In this document: one piece after another, positions 1 through 5,960 of the stretch | How the letters are laid out: each line of letters starts with the position of its first letter | How positions within the stretch are numbered: position 1 is the first letter of the stretch | Origin: an uncultured Planctomycetaceae bacterium | GTDB taxonomy: Bacteria; Planctomycetota; Planctomycetia; Pirellulales; Pirellulaceae | Length of the DNA stretch: 8,674 nt | Reading direction: 5' to 3' | NCBI GenBank assembly: GCA_903927685.1 | Contig: CAIYOB010000256.1 | Location: 1 to 8,674 of the forward strand | Program-made: the position numbers and the translations under genes | Notes under the pieces: model-generated | The model's database searches: none | What the model saw: the letters and a program-made list of their open reading frames with translations, nothing else | What the model was told of the DNA's origin: nothing

Positions 1-842
1 AATTCCAAGGTGCCGCGCGGTTCGGGATTGGCATCGGCGCCGCAACCGATCGTGATCAGGGCGACCGCTCCGGCAAAATCGTGTTCGATGTCTTCTTGGG
101 CGAACCCCGACCAGTCGCCGCAGACCTGATTGAAATCGCCCCCCAGTGTCGTGCAGTGACACGCGTAGTTCGCCACGATCGCCAGCGGCTTGCCGGCCGC
201 ATCCCGGGCCACCAGTACGGGCAGCTGTTCATCGACGGGACCGTCCGGCTGGACACCGAATCCCGCCCACACGCCGTCTTTCAAGACGCGGCGATTGGCC
301 GCGAACGCGACTTGGCCCCGGGCCCAGGCCAGCCGTGCGGGCTGCCGATTCTGAAGCGCCTGGGTGGCGGCGAGCACCATCTTGTCCGTCAGCTCCCGCC
401 GGTATTGGTGCATGTGCTGCTGATGCTCGTCGGGCACCGGCTCTCCCGCCAGGAACGGGGCGAACCCGGGCAGCCAAGGGGCCGTGTGCGAGTGCGACGA
501 GCTGACCACCAGCTGTTCGCGCCGCAGGCCCTGGTCCTGCAGTCGGCGGCAGACTTCGTCCGCCATGCTGCCGGGCACCCCGCAGTTCTCGACCGTGATC
601 AGCACGGCGGGACCGCCATGCTGCTGGTCGCCGATGGCCAGCGCCTTGGCCCACAACCGCTGGGCCACGCCTTCCGACTCCGTCCGCCGCGAGCCGTAGC
701 CGCTCAAGCGGACCGGGTATTCGGGCGTAATGTCCACCTTGGCCACGCCCACGAGAACGGTCGCCGGTTCGCTGGCCGGCGCCGGGGAAACGGCGGACCA
801 GAGACCGACCAGGCACAACATCGAAGCCGTCTGCAACGTCAT
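1..842 (-). CDS. Neutral/alkaline non-lysosomal ceramidase family protein, C-terminus cut off by window edge
   Basis: Secreted hydrolase of the neutral ceramidase family, which in characterised members cleaves the amide bond of ceramide with an active-site zinc. About 280 N-terminal residues are visible and the frame is open to the window edge. A signal peptide occupies roughly residues 1-23 (hydrophobic MLCLVGLW core, PAPAS before the mature start). The mature start VGVAKVDITP at 31-40 is typical of the family. HSH at 117-119 matches the first zinc-ligand motif, NRR lies at 183-185, NYACHCTTL at 225-233 carries the second zinc-ligand His (229), and GCGADANP is at 266-273. The ATG at 842 is preceded by GGAGG eight bases away. 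It lies 80 bases behind the other ceramidase-like gene on the same strand, with no obvious terminator between, so the two probably form an operon. The family is secure; the true substrate in this organism is not known. Confidence 0.9.
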   Translation of the reverse strand, partial: MTLQTASMLCLVGLWSAVSPAPASEPATVLVGVAKVDITPEYPVRLSGYGSRRTESEGVAQRLWAKALAIGDQQHGGPAVLITVENCGVPGSMADEVCRRLQDQGLRREQLVVSSSHSHTAPWLPGFAPFLAGEPVPDEHQQHMHQYRRELTDKMVLAATQALQNRQPARLAWARGQVAFAANRRVLKDGVWAGFGVQPDGPVDEQLPVLVARDAAGKPLAIVANYACHCTTLGGDFNQVCGDWSGFAQEDIEHDFAGAVALITIGCGADANPEPRGTLE

Positions 843-922
843 CTCGCAATCCTCCACGAATCAGTCAACCATGTCGAGAAGATTCTCTCGGGCGCCCCTC
901 AACCGCAAAACGCTCGTCCGCC

Positions 923-2380
923 TCATTTCGCGGCGGGCCACAGGGCTTGGATCGCTTCGACCGTGCGGTCCACCAGGACTTGGCCGCCGTCGGGACCGAC
1001 GCGGCTGCTCTGAATCACCGCGCCGTAGCCGCCGCCGCGCACGGCCCGCTCGGTGGGCAGGTAGCCGCCGGACCCGGTCAACTGGATCACCAGGGTCTGC
1101 ACAGCCGGACTGCGGGCCTTCATCTGAACGCCAAAGTCGGTGTACAGTTCGAACGGGTTCGTGGCCAGGGCCACGTCGCCCAGTCGCAGCACGTGCAACT
1201 CGAGGCTGAATTTCCCTTCGGTGCCGGCCTGCTGGGCCTCGTAGCGTTCGACCACGCCCTGATGCCAGCGATAGTTCCAACGCTGCTCCGGAACCTCGGC
1301 GTACTTGGCCGCCTCGCGCCGCGCCTCGGCGACTTCGGCCTCGGTCACCTGGCGATACGGCAACTCGATCGGCTGCACGCCATGCCGCAACACGACGTCG
1401 CCGCGGATGTCCTGGCGGGCGCCGGCGTAGGCTTCTTCCCAACCATCCACGATGCGGCGGGCGGCCTCTTCGAGTCCCGTCAAGCCGCGCAGTTGGCGCA
1501 TCCGCGTTTCGGCCGCCTTGCGGAACATCACCCGCGGCGTCTGGTCGCCGCCGGCACCCGTCAAGCCCAGCACGTGCAACTCCCGGCCGTGCCGCTGGCG
1601 GAGCAGTTCGCGCACCGGGTGCCAATAGTCGGCGTGGAGCGACAAGCCGCCCTCGGCTTCCTGAGCGGGACAAGGCACGTTGATCGCCGTGGCCAGCAAC
1701 TGGTCCTTGTCGTCCCAGAAGAAGAGCGCGTCCAGACTGTGATCCTCATAGCCTTCGATGCCGCGGAACTGCGGGGTATTAGTGGCGCCGTACATCTGGG
1801 CCGTCCCGTCGGCATAGACGGCGCGGCGGTTCTGGGCGACGACCGCATGCCCCAGTCCCCAGCCGACTTTGCCAGGCCGCCGCGCGTCCCAACTCTGCAC
1901 GATTGCGTCCCCGACTCGGCCCACCAGGAACTCGACATACTCCGCCGGCTTCATGACGCCGCTGTCCGGCAGCGTGTAGCGGCCTTCCAGCGTGACCGGT
2001 GCATTGTGCGTGTGCGTGGCGGCCAGAAAGAGCTTGCCGACATCGAAGCCGGACAGCCGGGATTTCACGCGTTCGCGGACCTTCTCCAGGACGCCGTCGC
2101 GGATGGCGACCAGGTCGCACGAAACCAGGATCGCCTGGTCCAATACCTTGTCGCCGTCGCGCGACTCGAGGGCCAAGGCCGTCGCCGTGACCGGGGATTC
2201 GACTTTGTTCGAGACCCGCAGATTGCGATGGCCGTCCAGCGCGACCGGTTGCTCCGGCGTGATGCTCGTACCGGCAGCGCCGATCCACAGTTGGTCCGCT
2301 CGGGCCGGCCGCGCGGCGCTTCCGAACGACGGCAGAAGCAATGCGGTAACAACCAGGAACGGAAGTCTTGCGGTGTTCAT
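923..2380 (-). CDS. Secreted neutral ceramidase-like protein with an altered second zinc-ligand motif
   Basis: A 485-residue protein related to neutral/alkaline ceramidases and probably exported: a signal peptide runs from residue 1 to about 28 (MNTARLPFLVVTALLLPSFG, then a cleavage region near ARA). Family motifs in order are GAAGTSITPEQPVAL (34-48), ATHTHNAP (121-128) with the first zinc-site histidines, QNRRAVYADG (183-192), ADYWHPVRELL (250-260), GAGGDQTPR (275-283), NPFELYTDFG (408-417) with the conserved Glu 411, and GYLPTERA (439-446) with Tyr 440. At 234-240, where the family usually has a Cys-His-Pro/Cys-Thr motif, this protein reads NVPCPAQ, so that His is missing. The start at 2380 has no Shine-Dalgarno, but the signal peptide begins there. 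It is the first gene of a probable two-gene minus-strand operon. Family membership is firm, but ceramidase activity is uncertain because of the changed metal site. Confidence 0.88.
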   Translation of the reverse strand: MNTARLPFLVVTALLLPSFGSAARPARADQLWIGAAGTSITPEQPVALDGHRNLRVSNKVESPVTATALALESRDGDKVLDQAILVSCDLVAIRDGVLEKVRERVKSRLSGFDVGKLFLAATHTHNAPVTLEGRYTLPDSGVMKPAEYVEFLVGRVGDAIVQSWDARRPGKVGWGLGHAVVAQNRRAVYADGTAQMYGATNTPQFRGIEGYEDHSLDALFFWDDKDQLLATAINVPCPAQEAEGGLSLHADYWHPVRELLRQRHGRELHVLGLTGAGGDQTPRVMFRKAAETRMRQLRGLTGLEEAARRIVDGWEEAYAGARQDIRGDVVLRHGVQPIELPYRQVTEAEVAEARREAAKYAEVPEQRWNYRWHQGVVERYEAQQAGTEGKFSLELHVLRLGDVALATNPFELYTDFGVQMKARSPAVQTLVIQLTGSGGYLPTERAVRGGGYGAVIQSSRVGPDGGQVLVDRTVEAIQALWPAAK

Positions 2381-2389
2381 ACGTGCGTC

Positions 2390-2402
2390 GGGCCGGCGGC
2401 CC
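2390..2402 (-). promoter_or_regulatory. Small GC-rich hairpin in the leader of the minus-strand ceramidase-like gene
   Basis: GGGCC at 2390-2394 and GGCCC at 2398-2402 form a perfect inverted repeat around GGC, extendable by one C-G pair. It lies only about nine bases upstream of the ATG at 2380, where a Shine-Dalgarno would be expected and none is seen. In mRNA it could fold over the ribosome entry site. Whether it regulates translation or is a by-product of high GC content cannot be told from the sequence. Confidence 0.25.
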
Positions 2403-2450
2403 GCCTTTCTGTGGTTGCTGGAGAAAAACCGTCACTCGCCGCCTGGGTGC

Positions 2451-2479
2451 GTGACCTGGGCTGATCTGCAGTATATCAT
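2451..2479 (+). promoter_or_regulatory. Candidate sigma-70-type promoter for the Gfo/Idh/MocA gene
   Basis: GTGACC at 2451-2456 (four of six matches to TTGACA) and TATCAT at 2474-2479 (five of six matches to TATAAT) are separated by exactly 17 bases. They lie about 30 bases upstream of the GTG start and just ahead of its ribosome binding site. On the opposite strand, TATACT reads from 2475 to 2470 and could be the -10 of the divergent ceramidase operon, although no good -35 pairs with it. If both are used, the two promoters overlap and would compete for polymerase. Confidence 0.45.
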
Positions 2480-2492
2480 GATCGCTACTGCT

Positions 2493-2500
2493 GGAAGGAG
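2493..2500 (+). promoter_or_regulatory. Strong Shine-Dalgarno that fixes the GTG start at 2509
   Basis: GGAAGGAG sits eight bases before a GTG codon, an optimal spacing. The protein read from that GTG carries a twin-arginine signal right after its first dozen residues, so both signals support this non-ATG start. Confidence 0.75.
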
Positions 2501-2508
2501 ATAGAATC

Positions 2509-3816
2509 GTGTCACACCAGACGAGCAGCCGCGACCGTTTGCCCACGCGGCGTCAGTTCCTCTACCGATCAGCAGCGGCCGGCGGCTTGGCTTGGGGGCT
2601 TCCCGCGCTGCTTCCCCGCACGGCGCTTGGGTTCGGCCGGGCGGCGCCGGGCGAACGCGTCACGCTGGGCTTCATCGGTTTGGGCTGGAAGGGCTTCGAG
2701 GGCTGCTGGGGCTCGCTGCTCCAGACCTTCATCGCCGACCTCAGCTGCCAGGTCCTGGCCGTGTGCGACGTCGACCGCCGCTACCTGGAGCGAGCCAAGA
2801 CCTTTGTCGACCAGACCTACGGCAACCAGGACTGCGCGACCTATCATGACTTCCGCGACTTGATCGCCCGCCCCGACCTGGACGCGGTGGTCATTGCCAC
2901 CCCCGACCACTGGCACGCGGTGCAGACGATCTGGGCCTGCCGCGCCGGCAAGGACGTCTTCTGCGAGAAACCGCTCTCGCTGACGATCCGCGAAGCGCGG
3001 GCGATGGTCGACGCCGCGCGGCGGTACAACCGTGTCGTCCAGACGGGCAGCCAGAGCCGCTCCAACGGCCGCGTCCAGTTCGGCTGCGAAGTCGTCCGGC
3101 AGGGACGCATCGGGCAGGTGCGCGAAGTGCACGTGACGTGCGGCCCGCCCTCGGCACCTTGTCCGCTGCCTGCCGAACCCGTGCCGGACTACCTGGACTG
3201 GGACCTGTGGCTGGGCCCCGCGCCCTGGCGGCCTTTTCATTCGGGGATCCACCCCGTCCAGTTCCGCGCGTGGTCGGACTACTCGGGCGGCGGCATGACC
3301 GATTGGGGCGCGCACCACTTCGATATCGCCCAGTGGGGACTGGGCATGGACGAGTCGGGACCGATCGAAGTCATTCCGCCGGACGGGCGAGAGCACGCGC
3401 AACTGACGCTCAAGTACGCCAACGGCGTCACCGTCCGGCACACCGGCTACGACGTTTCGCAGGGCGTCACGTTTTTCGGCAGCGAAGGCCGGGTGAACTT
3501 GATGGCTATCTCCGGGCGAGCGACGTTCGAGCCCGAGGAGTTGGGCCGCCAGTGCCGCGACTTGGAAACGCAGGCCACCGACTTGTTGGCCAACAAGGGC
3601 CACTATGCCAATTTCCTGGATTGCGTCCGCACGCGGAAGCGGCCGGCGGCGGACGTCGAGATCGGCTGTCGAACGGTGACGGTCTGCCACCTGGCCAACA
3701 TCGCTCACGCCTTGCAACGCCCGCTGCGTTGGGATCCGGTCCGGGAGGAGTTCCCGGCCGATGCCGAAGCCAACCGCTGCCTGTCACGGGTCTACCGCGA
3801 ACCGTGGCAGATCTGA
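2509..3816 (+). CDS. Tat-exported Gfo/Idh/MocA family oxidoreductase
   Basis: A 435-residue NAD(P)-dependent oxidoreductase of the Gfo/Idh/MocA family, whose members oxidise or reduce sugars, inositols and related polyols. Residues 12-40 form a twin-arginine signal: PTRRQFLYRS with RR at 14-15, then an Ala/Gly/Leu-rich stretch ending near ALG, so the folded, cofactor-loaded enzyme is probably exported. The Rossmann fold starts at 51, with GFIGLGWKG at 54-62. The acidic end of the second strand is AVCDVD at 84-89, ATPDHWH is at 130-136, and CEKPLSL at 152-158 holds the family's catalytic-region Lys (154). The C-terminal domain carries GGGMTDWGAHHFD at 260-272, with the Asp and His residues usual for substrate binding. 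It starts at GTG. A Dabb-domain gene follows 71 bases downstream on the same strand. The family is certain; the substrate cannot be read from the sequence, since planctomycetes carry many such paralogues. Confidence 0.93.
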   Translation: MSHQTSSRDRLPTRRQFLYRSAAAGGLAWGLPALLPRTALGFGRAAPGERVTLGFIGLGWKGFEGCWGSLLQTFIADLSCQVLAVCDVDRRYLERAKTFVDQTYGNQDCATYHDFRDLIARPDLDAVVIATPDHWHAVQTIWACRAGKDVFCEKPLSLTIREARAMVDAARRYNRVVQTGSQSRSNGRVQFGCEVVRQGRIGQVREVHVTCGPPSAPCPLPAEPVPDYLDWDLWLGPAPWRPFHSGIHPVQFRAWSDYSGGGMTDWGAHHFDIAQWGLGMDESGPIEVIPPDGREHAQLTLKYANGVTVRHTGYDVSQGVTFFGSEGRVNLMAISGRATFEPEELGRQCRDLETQATDLLANKGHYANFLDCVRTRKRPAADVEIGCRTVTVCHLANIAHALQRPLRWDPVREEFPADAEANRCLSRVYREPWQI

Positions 3817-3887
3817 CGGTTCCCGTCCGATCGCGACCAGCCACCGTACCGCGATCATCTCGCACGTAACAGAAAGGGCCACACCGC

Positions 3888-4208
3888 ATGGCAACTCGAA
3901 TCAAGCATATCGCCTTCCTCAAGTTCAAGTCCGCCTGCCCCGCGGCGGAGATCGCCCGCTTGTGGTGTTTGATCGAAGAGCTTCCGCGGCAGATTCCCGG
4001 CATCCTCGATCTGACCTGGGGGCCGAACGTCAGCAGCGAGGGCCTCGACAAGGGCTTCACGCACAGCTTTGTGATGATTTTCGAGAGCGCCGCCGCCCGC
4101 GACGCCTACCTGCCGCACCCGGCGCACCAGGCCGTGGTCCGGCAACTGCTGCCGCAACTCGAATCCGTCATCGTGTGCGACCACGAGTTCGCGGCGGGTC
4201 CGGAATAG
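3888..4208 (+). CDS. Dabb (stress-responsive A/B barrel) domain protein
   Basis: A 106-residue single-domain protein of the dimeric alpha/beta-barrel (Dabb) group. IKHIAFLKFK at 5-14 matches the family's opening strand (His-x-Val-x-Phe-Lys type). The central LTWGPNVSSEGLDKGFTHSF (42-61) corresponds to the Gly-rich middle plus the T/YxH strand, FESAAARDAYLPHPAHQAVV (65-84) is the typical helix with the YxxHPxH signature, and VIVCDHEF forms the last strand. The length is normal for the family. There is no signal peptide, so it is cytoplasmic. The ATG has a modest GAAAGG ribosome site ten bases upstream. It lies 71 bases after the oxidoreductase gene and may share its transcript. Dabb proteins have few known activities, so no specific reaction is assigned. 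Confidence 0.88.
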   Translation: MATRIKHIAFLKFKSACPAAEIARLWCLIEELPRQIPGILDLTWGPNVSSEGLDKGFTHSFVMIFESAAARDAYLPHPAHQAVVRQLLPQLESVIVCDHEFAAGPE

Positions 4209-4480
4209 GTGGCCCCGGACCTCACGTTCGCCGCTTGGGCCAGTTCGAACCTCGCCAGCGGCTTCGTCGGCGCCCGCCAACGAGATGTAAGTCCCAGCGG
4301 TTGTATTGCACCTGATTGAAGCGCACGCAGCTCAGGTCGATGCTGGTCTCAACCCGGAAACAGCGGATGCGAATCAGTTCGCCCAGCGGTCGTGGATCAA
4401 GGTCTTCTGCCGCAACAAGTCGTCTTCAAAATTGGCGATGCTGATCGCCTCAGGGTGGTGCCAGACCAAACTGCGTCATT

Positions 4481-4511
4481 CTTGCCTTTCGCCCTTCGCC
4501 ACAAAGGCAAG
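4481..4511. repeat. Inverted repeat (9-bp arms) overlapping a 12-bp palindrome
   Basis: CTTGCCTTT at 4481-4489 is the exact reverse complement of AAAGGCAAG at 4503-4511, with 13 bases between. The right arm overlaps the perfect 12-base palindrome GGCAAGCTTGCC at 4506-4517. It could form a stem-loop or belong to a dispersed intergenic repeat. There is no T-run on either side to suggest a terminator. Confidence 0.5.
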
Positions 4512-4605
4512 CTTGCCACAGTGTCTCCAGAGCGGCCATGATCGGTCTTTGTGCGGGCAGGGCTCTTCACGGATGGACCGTCGGAGAGTAGACTTCCGGA
4601 GGACA

Positions 4606-4631
4606 CTGAGTTCTCTTGATCGAGAACTCAG
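4606..4631. repeat. Perfect 10-bp inverted repeat around TTGATC
   Basis: CTGAGTTCTC at 4606-4615 and GAGAACTCAG at 4622-4631 are exact reverse complements flanking a six-base loop. With 10 bp and no mismatch it is the best dyad in the gap. It is not followed by a T-run, so a rho-independent terminator is unlikely. An operator-like protein site or the arm of a small repeat element are the open possibilities. It lies about 130 bases upstream of the tRNA gene. Confidence 0.55.
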
Positions 4632-4730
4632 GCCAGGTCCGTGTCACCATGCCGGTTGTAGTAGGTCGCGGCTGTTCCTTGCCGGGAAATCTCGCCAACG
4701 GGTGTCAAGGCAGGACAACGAACAGCCGAA

Positions 4731-4760
4731 ACACGGAAAGACACGGCAAAACACGGTGCG
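4731..4760 (+). repeat. Three direct 10-base repeats beginning ACACGG, abutting the tRNA gene
   Basis: ACACGGAAAG (4731), ACACGGCAAA (4741) and ACACGGTGCG (4751) follow one another with a period of exactly ten bases. The last copy runs to the first base of the tRNA. Ten bases is about one helical turn, so the units would face the same side of the DNA. I see no clear -10/-35 pair for the tRNA here; the array may be upstream activating sequence or simply a decayed short tandem repeat. Confidence 0.5.
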
Positions 4761-4859
4761 GAAGTGCTTGGCGGGCTGGTGCCCCCCACGGTCTTCAAAA
4801 TCGCTGAGCCGTCGGTAAAGCCGGCGGTTGGTGGGTTCGATTCCCATGCACTTCCGCCA
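4760..4859 (+). tRNA. selC: Selenocysteine tRNA, anticodon UCA (tRNA-Sec)
   Basis: Delivers selenocysteine at UGA codons after charging with serine and conversion by SelA, with SelB as its elongation factor. The acceptor stem has 8 bp, GGAAGTGC (4760-4767) pairing perfectly with GCACTTCC (4848-4855), then G and an encoded CCA. With the 5-bp T stem (GTGGG/CCCAT around TTCGATT, 4831-4847) this gives the 13-bp stack of bacterial tRNA-Sec. The anticodon loop CTTCAAA (4793-4799) has TCA at 4795-4797, identical to the E. coli selC loop. The long D arm is GGCGGGC/GCCCCCC around TGGT, with one C-C mismatch. The variable arm has 8 bp, GCCGTCGG/CCGGCGGT around TAAAG (4808-4828). The anticodon stem is weak: four pairs including one G-U, with A-C at its base. 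A run of five T follows at 4860-4864. tRNA-Ser is excluded by the 8-bp acceptor stem and the UCA anticodon. Confidence 0.92.
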
Positions 4860-4928
4860 TTTTTCTCCTCGCCGAGCGGGCTGCGGCACCCGTCCAGGCA
4901 TCAACAGTTCGGCAGGAACGGCTGAGGT

Positions 4929-5603
4929 ATGGAACGAACTTGGGTTACCTGGCACGCGCATGCCGTGACGCGGGAGGAACGCGAGCGGATCACCGGACAT
5001 CGCGGTTGCGTGATCTGGTTCACCGGCTTGAGCGGCAGCGGCAAGAGCACGATCGCCAACGCGGTGGACTGCCAATTGGCCGAAGCGGGCGTACACAGCT
5101 TTCTGTTGGACGGCGACAACGTGCGGCATGGGCTGAACGCCGGCCCCGAAATGCTGCGGGATCGCGGCGAGGCGTACGCGCGACGATTCGGATTGGGCTT
5201 TTCGGCCGAGGATCGCCAAGAGAACATCCGCCGCATCGGCGCGGTCGCCCAGCTGTTCGCCTCGGCCGGAATCGTGACGCTGACCGCCTTTGTCAGCCCC
5301 TATCGCCGCGACCGGGACGCCGTGCGGGCGATGGTCCAGGCGGGCGGCCGGCCCGGTGATTTCGTCGAAGTTCTCGTGGACACGCCCCTGGCTGTGTGCG
5401 AACAGCGAGATCCCAAGGGGCTGTATCGGAAAGCGCGAGCCGGCGAACTGAAGAACTTTACGGGCATCGACGATCCGTACGAACCGCCGGATCGCCCGGA
5501 ACTGGTCCTGCCCGGGGGCGAACGGACGCCCGCTGAACTGGCGGGTTGCGTGATCTCGTATCTGCGAGACAAGGGCCTGATTTCGGTCGCGAACAAGCCG
5601 TGA
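4929..5603 (+). CDS. cysC: Adenylyl-sulfate kinase (APS kinase)
   Basis: Cytoplasmic kinase that phosphorylates adenosine 5'-phosphosulfate with ATP to make PAPS, in sulfate assimilation or sulfation. The protein has 224 residues. The Walker A loop GLSGSGKST is at 33-41, LDGDNVRHGLN at 60-70 is the APS-binding segment, and FSAEDRQENIRRIG at 91-104 and LTAFVSPYRRDRD at 118-130 follow. DPKGLYRKARAGELKNFTG at 161-179 forms the lid region. Between GLN (68-70) and LGFS there are about 17 residues more than in E. coli CysC, which helps explain the length over the usual near 200. No fused sulfurylase or CysN domain is present and no cysD/cysN lies nearby. The ATG is preceded by AGGA eleven bases away. 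It begins 69 bases after the tRNA gene; the BON-domain gene follows 90 bases later. Identification is very secure. Confidence 0.96.
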   Translation: MERTWVTWHAHAVTREERERITGHRGCVIWFTGLSGSGKSTIANAVDCQLAEAGVHSFLLDGDNVRHGLNAGPEMLRDRGEAYARRFGLGFSAEDRQENIRRIGAVAQLFASAGIVTLTAFVSPYRRDRDAVRAMVQAGGRPGDFVEVLVDTPLAVCEQRDPKGLYRKARAGELKNFTGIDDPYEPPDRPELVLPGGERTPAELAGCVISYLRDKGLISVANKP

Positions 5604-5619
5604 CTGCGGATGTCCACGC

Positions 5620-5647
5620 TTGCATCCCCGGGCCAATTTGCTAGGCT
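5620..5647 (+). promoter_or_regulatory. Weak candidate promoter ahead of the BON-apbE-fbp unit
   Basis: TTGCAT at 5620-5625 and TAGGCT at 5642-5647 are separated by 16 bases, and the second box is preceded by TG one base away, as in an extended -10. It lies just after the cysC stop and about 45 bases before the BON gene start. Both boxes match the consensus poorly, so the downstream genes might equally be read through from cysC. Confidence 0.3.
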
Positions 5648-5693
5648 GACGGATGGGGGGAAAGCGAGTCGGTTCTCCACAGGAGCCAGGCCC

Positions 5694-5960
5694 ATGTTGT
5701 TACAGACTCAGGAGGTGGCGGTGCAGAAAGCTCGGACGGCGCTGCGAGCCAGTCCCGTCTCGACGTTGCGGGAGTTGGACGTGGACATGGCGGGCGAACG
5801 ATTGCTCATTTCGGGCAGGGTCCACTGTTTTTATCATAAGCAGTTGGCCCAAGAGGTCGTCCGCAACGCCGTGGAAGGCGTCCGGGTGATGAACGCGATT
5901 TCGGTGGACGACCAGTGGAATCGCTCCGGTCAGGCCGATGAGCCGTCGTTTGTCGGATGA
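5694..5960 (+). CDS. Small BON-domain protein
   Basis: An 88-residue protein made almost entirely of one BON domain, a fold known from OsmY-type and secretin-associated proteins and thought to bind membranes or other macromolecules. STLRELDVDMAGERLLISG at 23-41 gives the first strands with the conserved Gly, then FYHKQLAQEVVRNAVEGV (46-63) forms the helix and VMNAISV the closing strand. No signal peptide or membrane segment is present, so it is probably cytoplasmic. The frame extends upstream to an ATG at 5610, but that has no ribosome site and adds no domain. The ATG at 5694 has AGGAG eight bases before it. Its stop overlaps the next gene's ATG (ATGA), suggesting coupled translation with apbE. 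Its role beside apbE and fbp is unknown. Confidence 0.8.
   Translation: MLLQTQEVAVQKARTALRASPVSTLRELDVDMAGERLLISGRVHCFYHKQLAQEVVRNAVEGVRVMNAISVDDQWNRSGQADEPSFVG

Larger units (their letters stand above)
4209..4759. other. Gene-free stretch with inverted repeats and interrupted minus-strand reading frames
   Basis: No intact gene is supported in these 551 bases. A plus-strand frame opening at 4306 runs through the tRNA gene and has no family resemblance. On the minus strand, two different frames look protein-like between about 4440 and 4260. One ends in LLRQKTLIHDRWAN before a stop at about 4376. The other reads GELIRIRCFRVET followed by SIDLSCVRFNQVQYNRW, with high G/C at third positions. Both are cut by stops and neither has a start with a ribosome site. 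This could be the remains of a frameshifted gene, but chance open frames in GC-rich DNA are a real alternative. I recognise no product. The inverted repeats and short tandem repeats here are listed separately. Confidence 0.4.

Noticed and set aside
947..2464. Long plus-strand open frame of 505 codons
   Set aside because: It lies antisense to the ceramidase-like gene and is low in recognisable motifs; long antisense frames are expected in GC-rich coding DNA.
4378..4606. Possible selenoprotein on the minus strand, reading the in-frame TGA at 4478-4476 as selenocysteine because selC is near
   Set aside because: There is no start with a ribosome site, no conserved redox motif around the TGA, and no SECIS hairpin that I can place with confidence; a second stop follows about 33 codons later.
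4731..4760. CRISPR-like repeats
   Set aside because: The units are only ten bases, three in number and directly adjacent with no spacers.
4306..4818. Open plus-strand frame of 170 codons
   Set aside because: It runs through more than half of the tRNA gene and through the inverted repeats, has no ribosome site and shows no family motif.
4760..4859. Reading the tRNA as a serine or leucine tRNA with a long variable arm
   Set aside because: Those have 7-bp acceptor stems. This one has 8 perfect pairs and the anticodon UCA, which matches a stop codon.
5607..5629. Terminator after cysC from GGATG and CATCC around it
   Set aside because: The dyad is only 5 bp with a ten-base loop and no T-run follows.
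5610..5693. Upstream ATG at 5610 as the start of the BON protein
   Set aside because: It has no Shine-Dalgarno, overlaps the candidate promoter and adds residues with no domain or signal character; the ATG at 5694 has AGGAG at ideal spacing.
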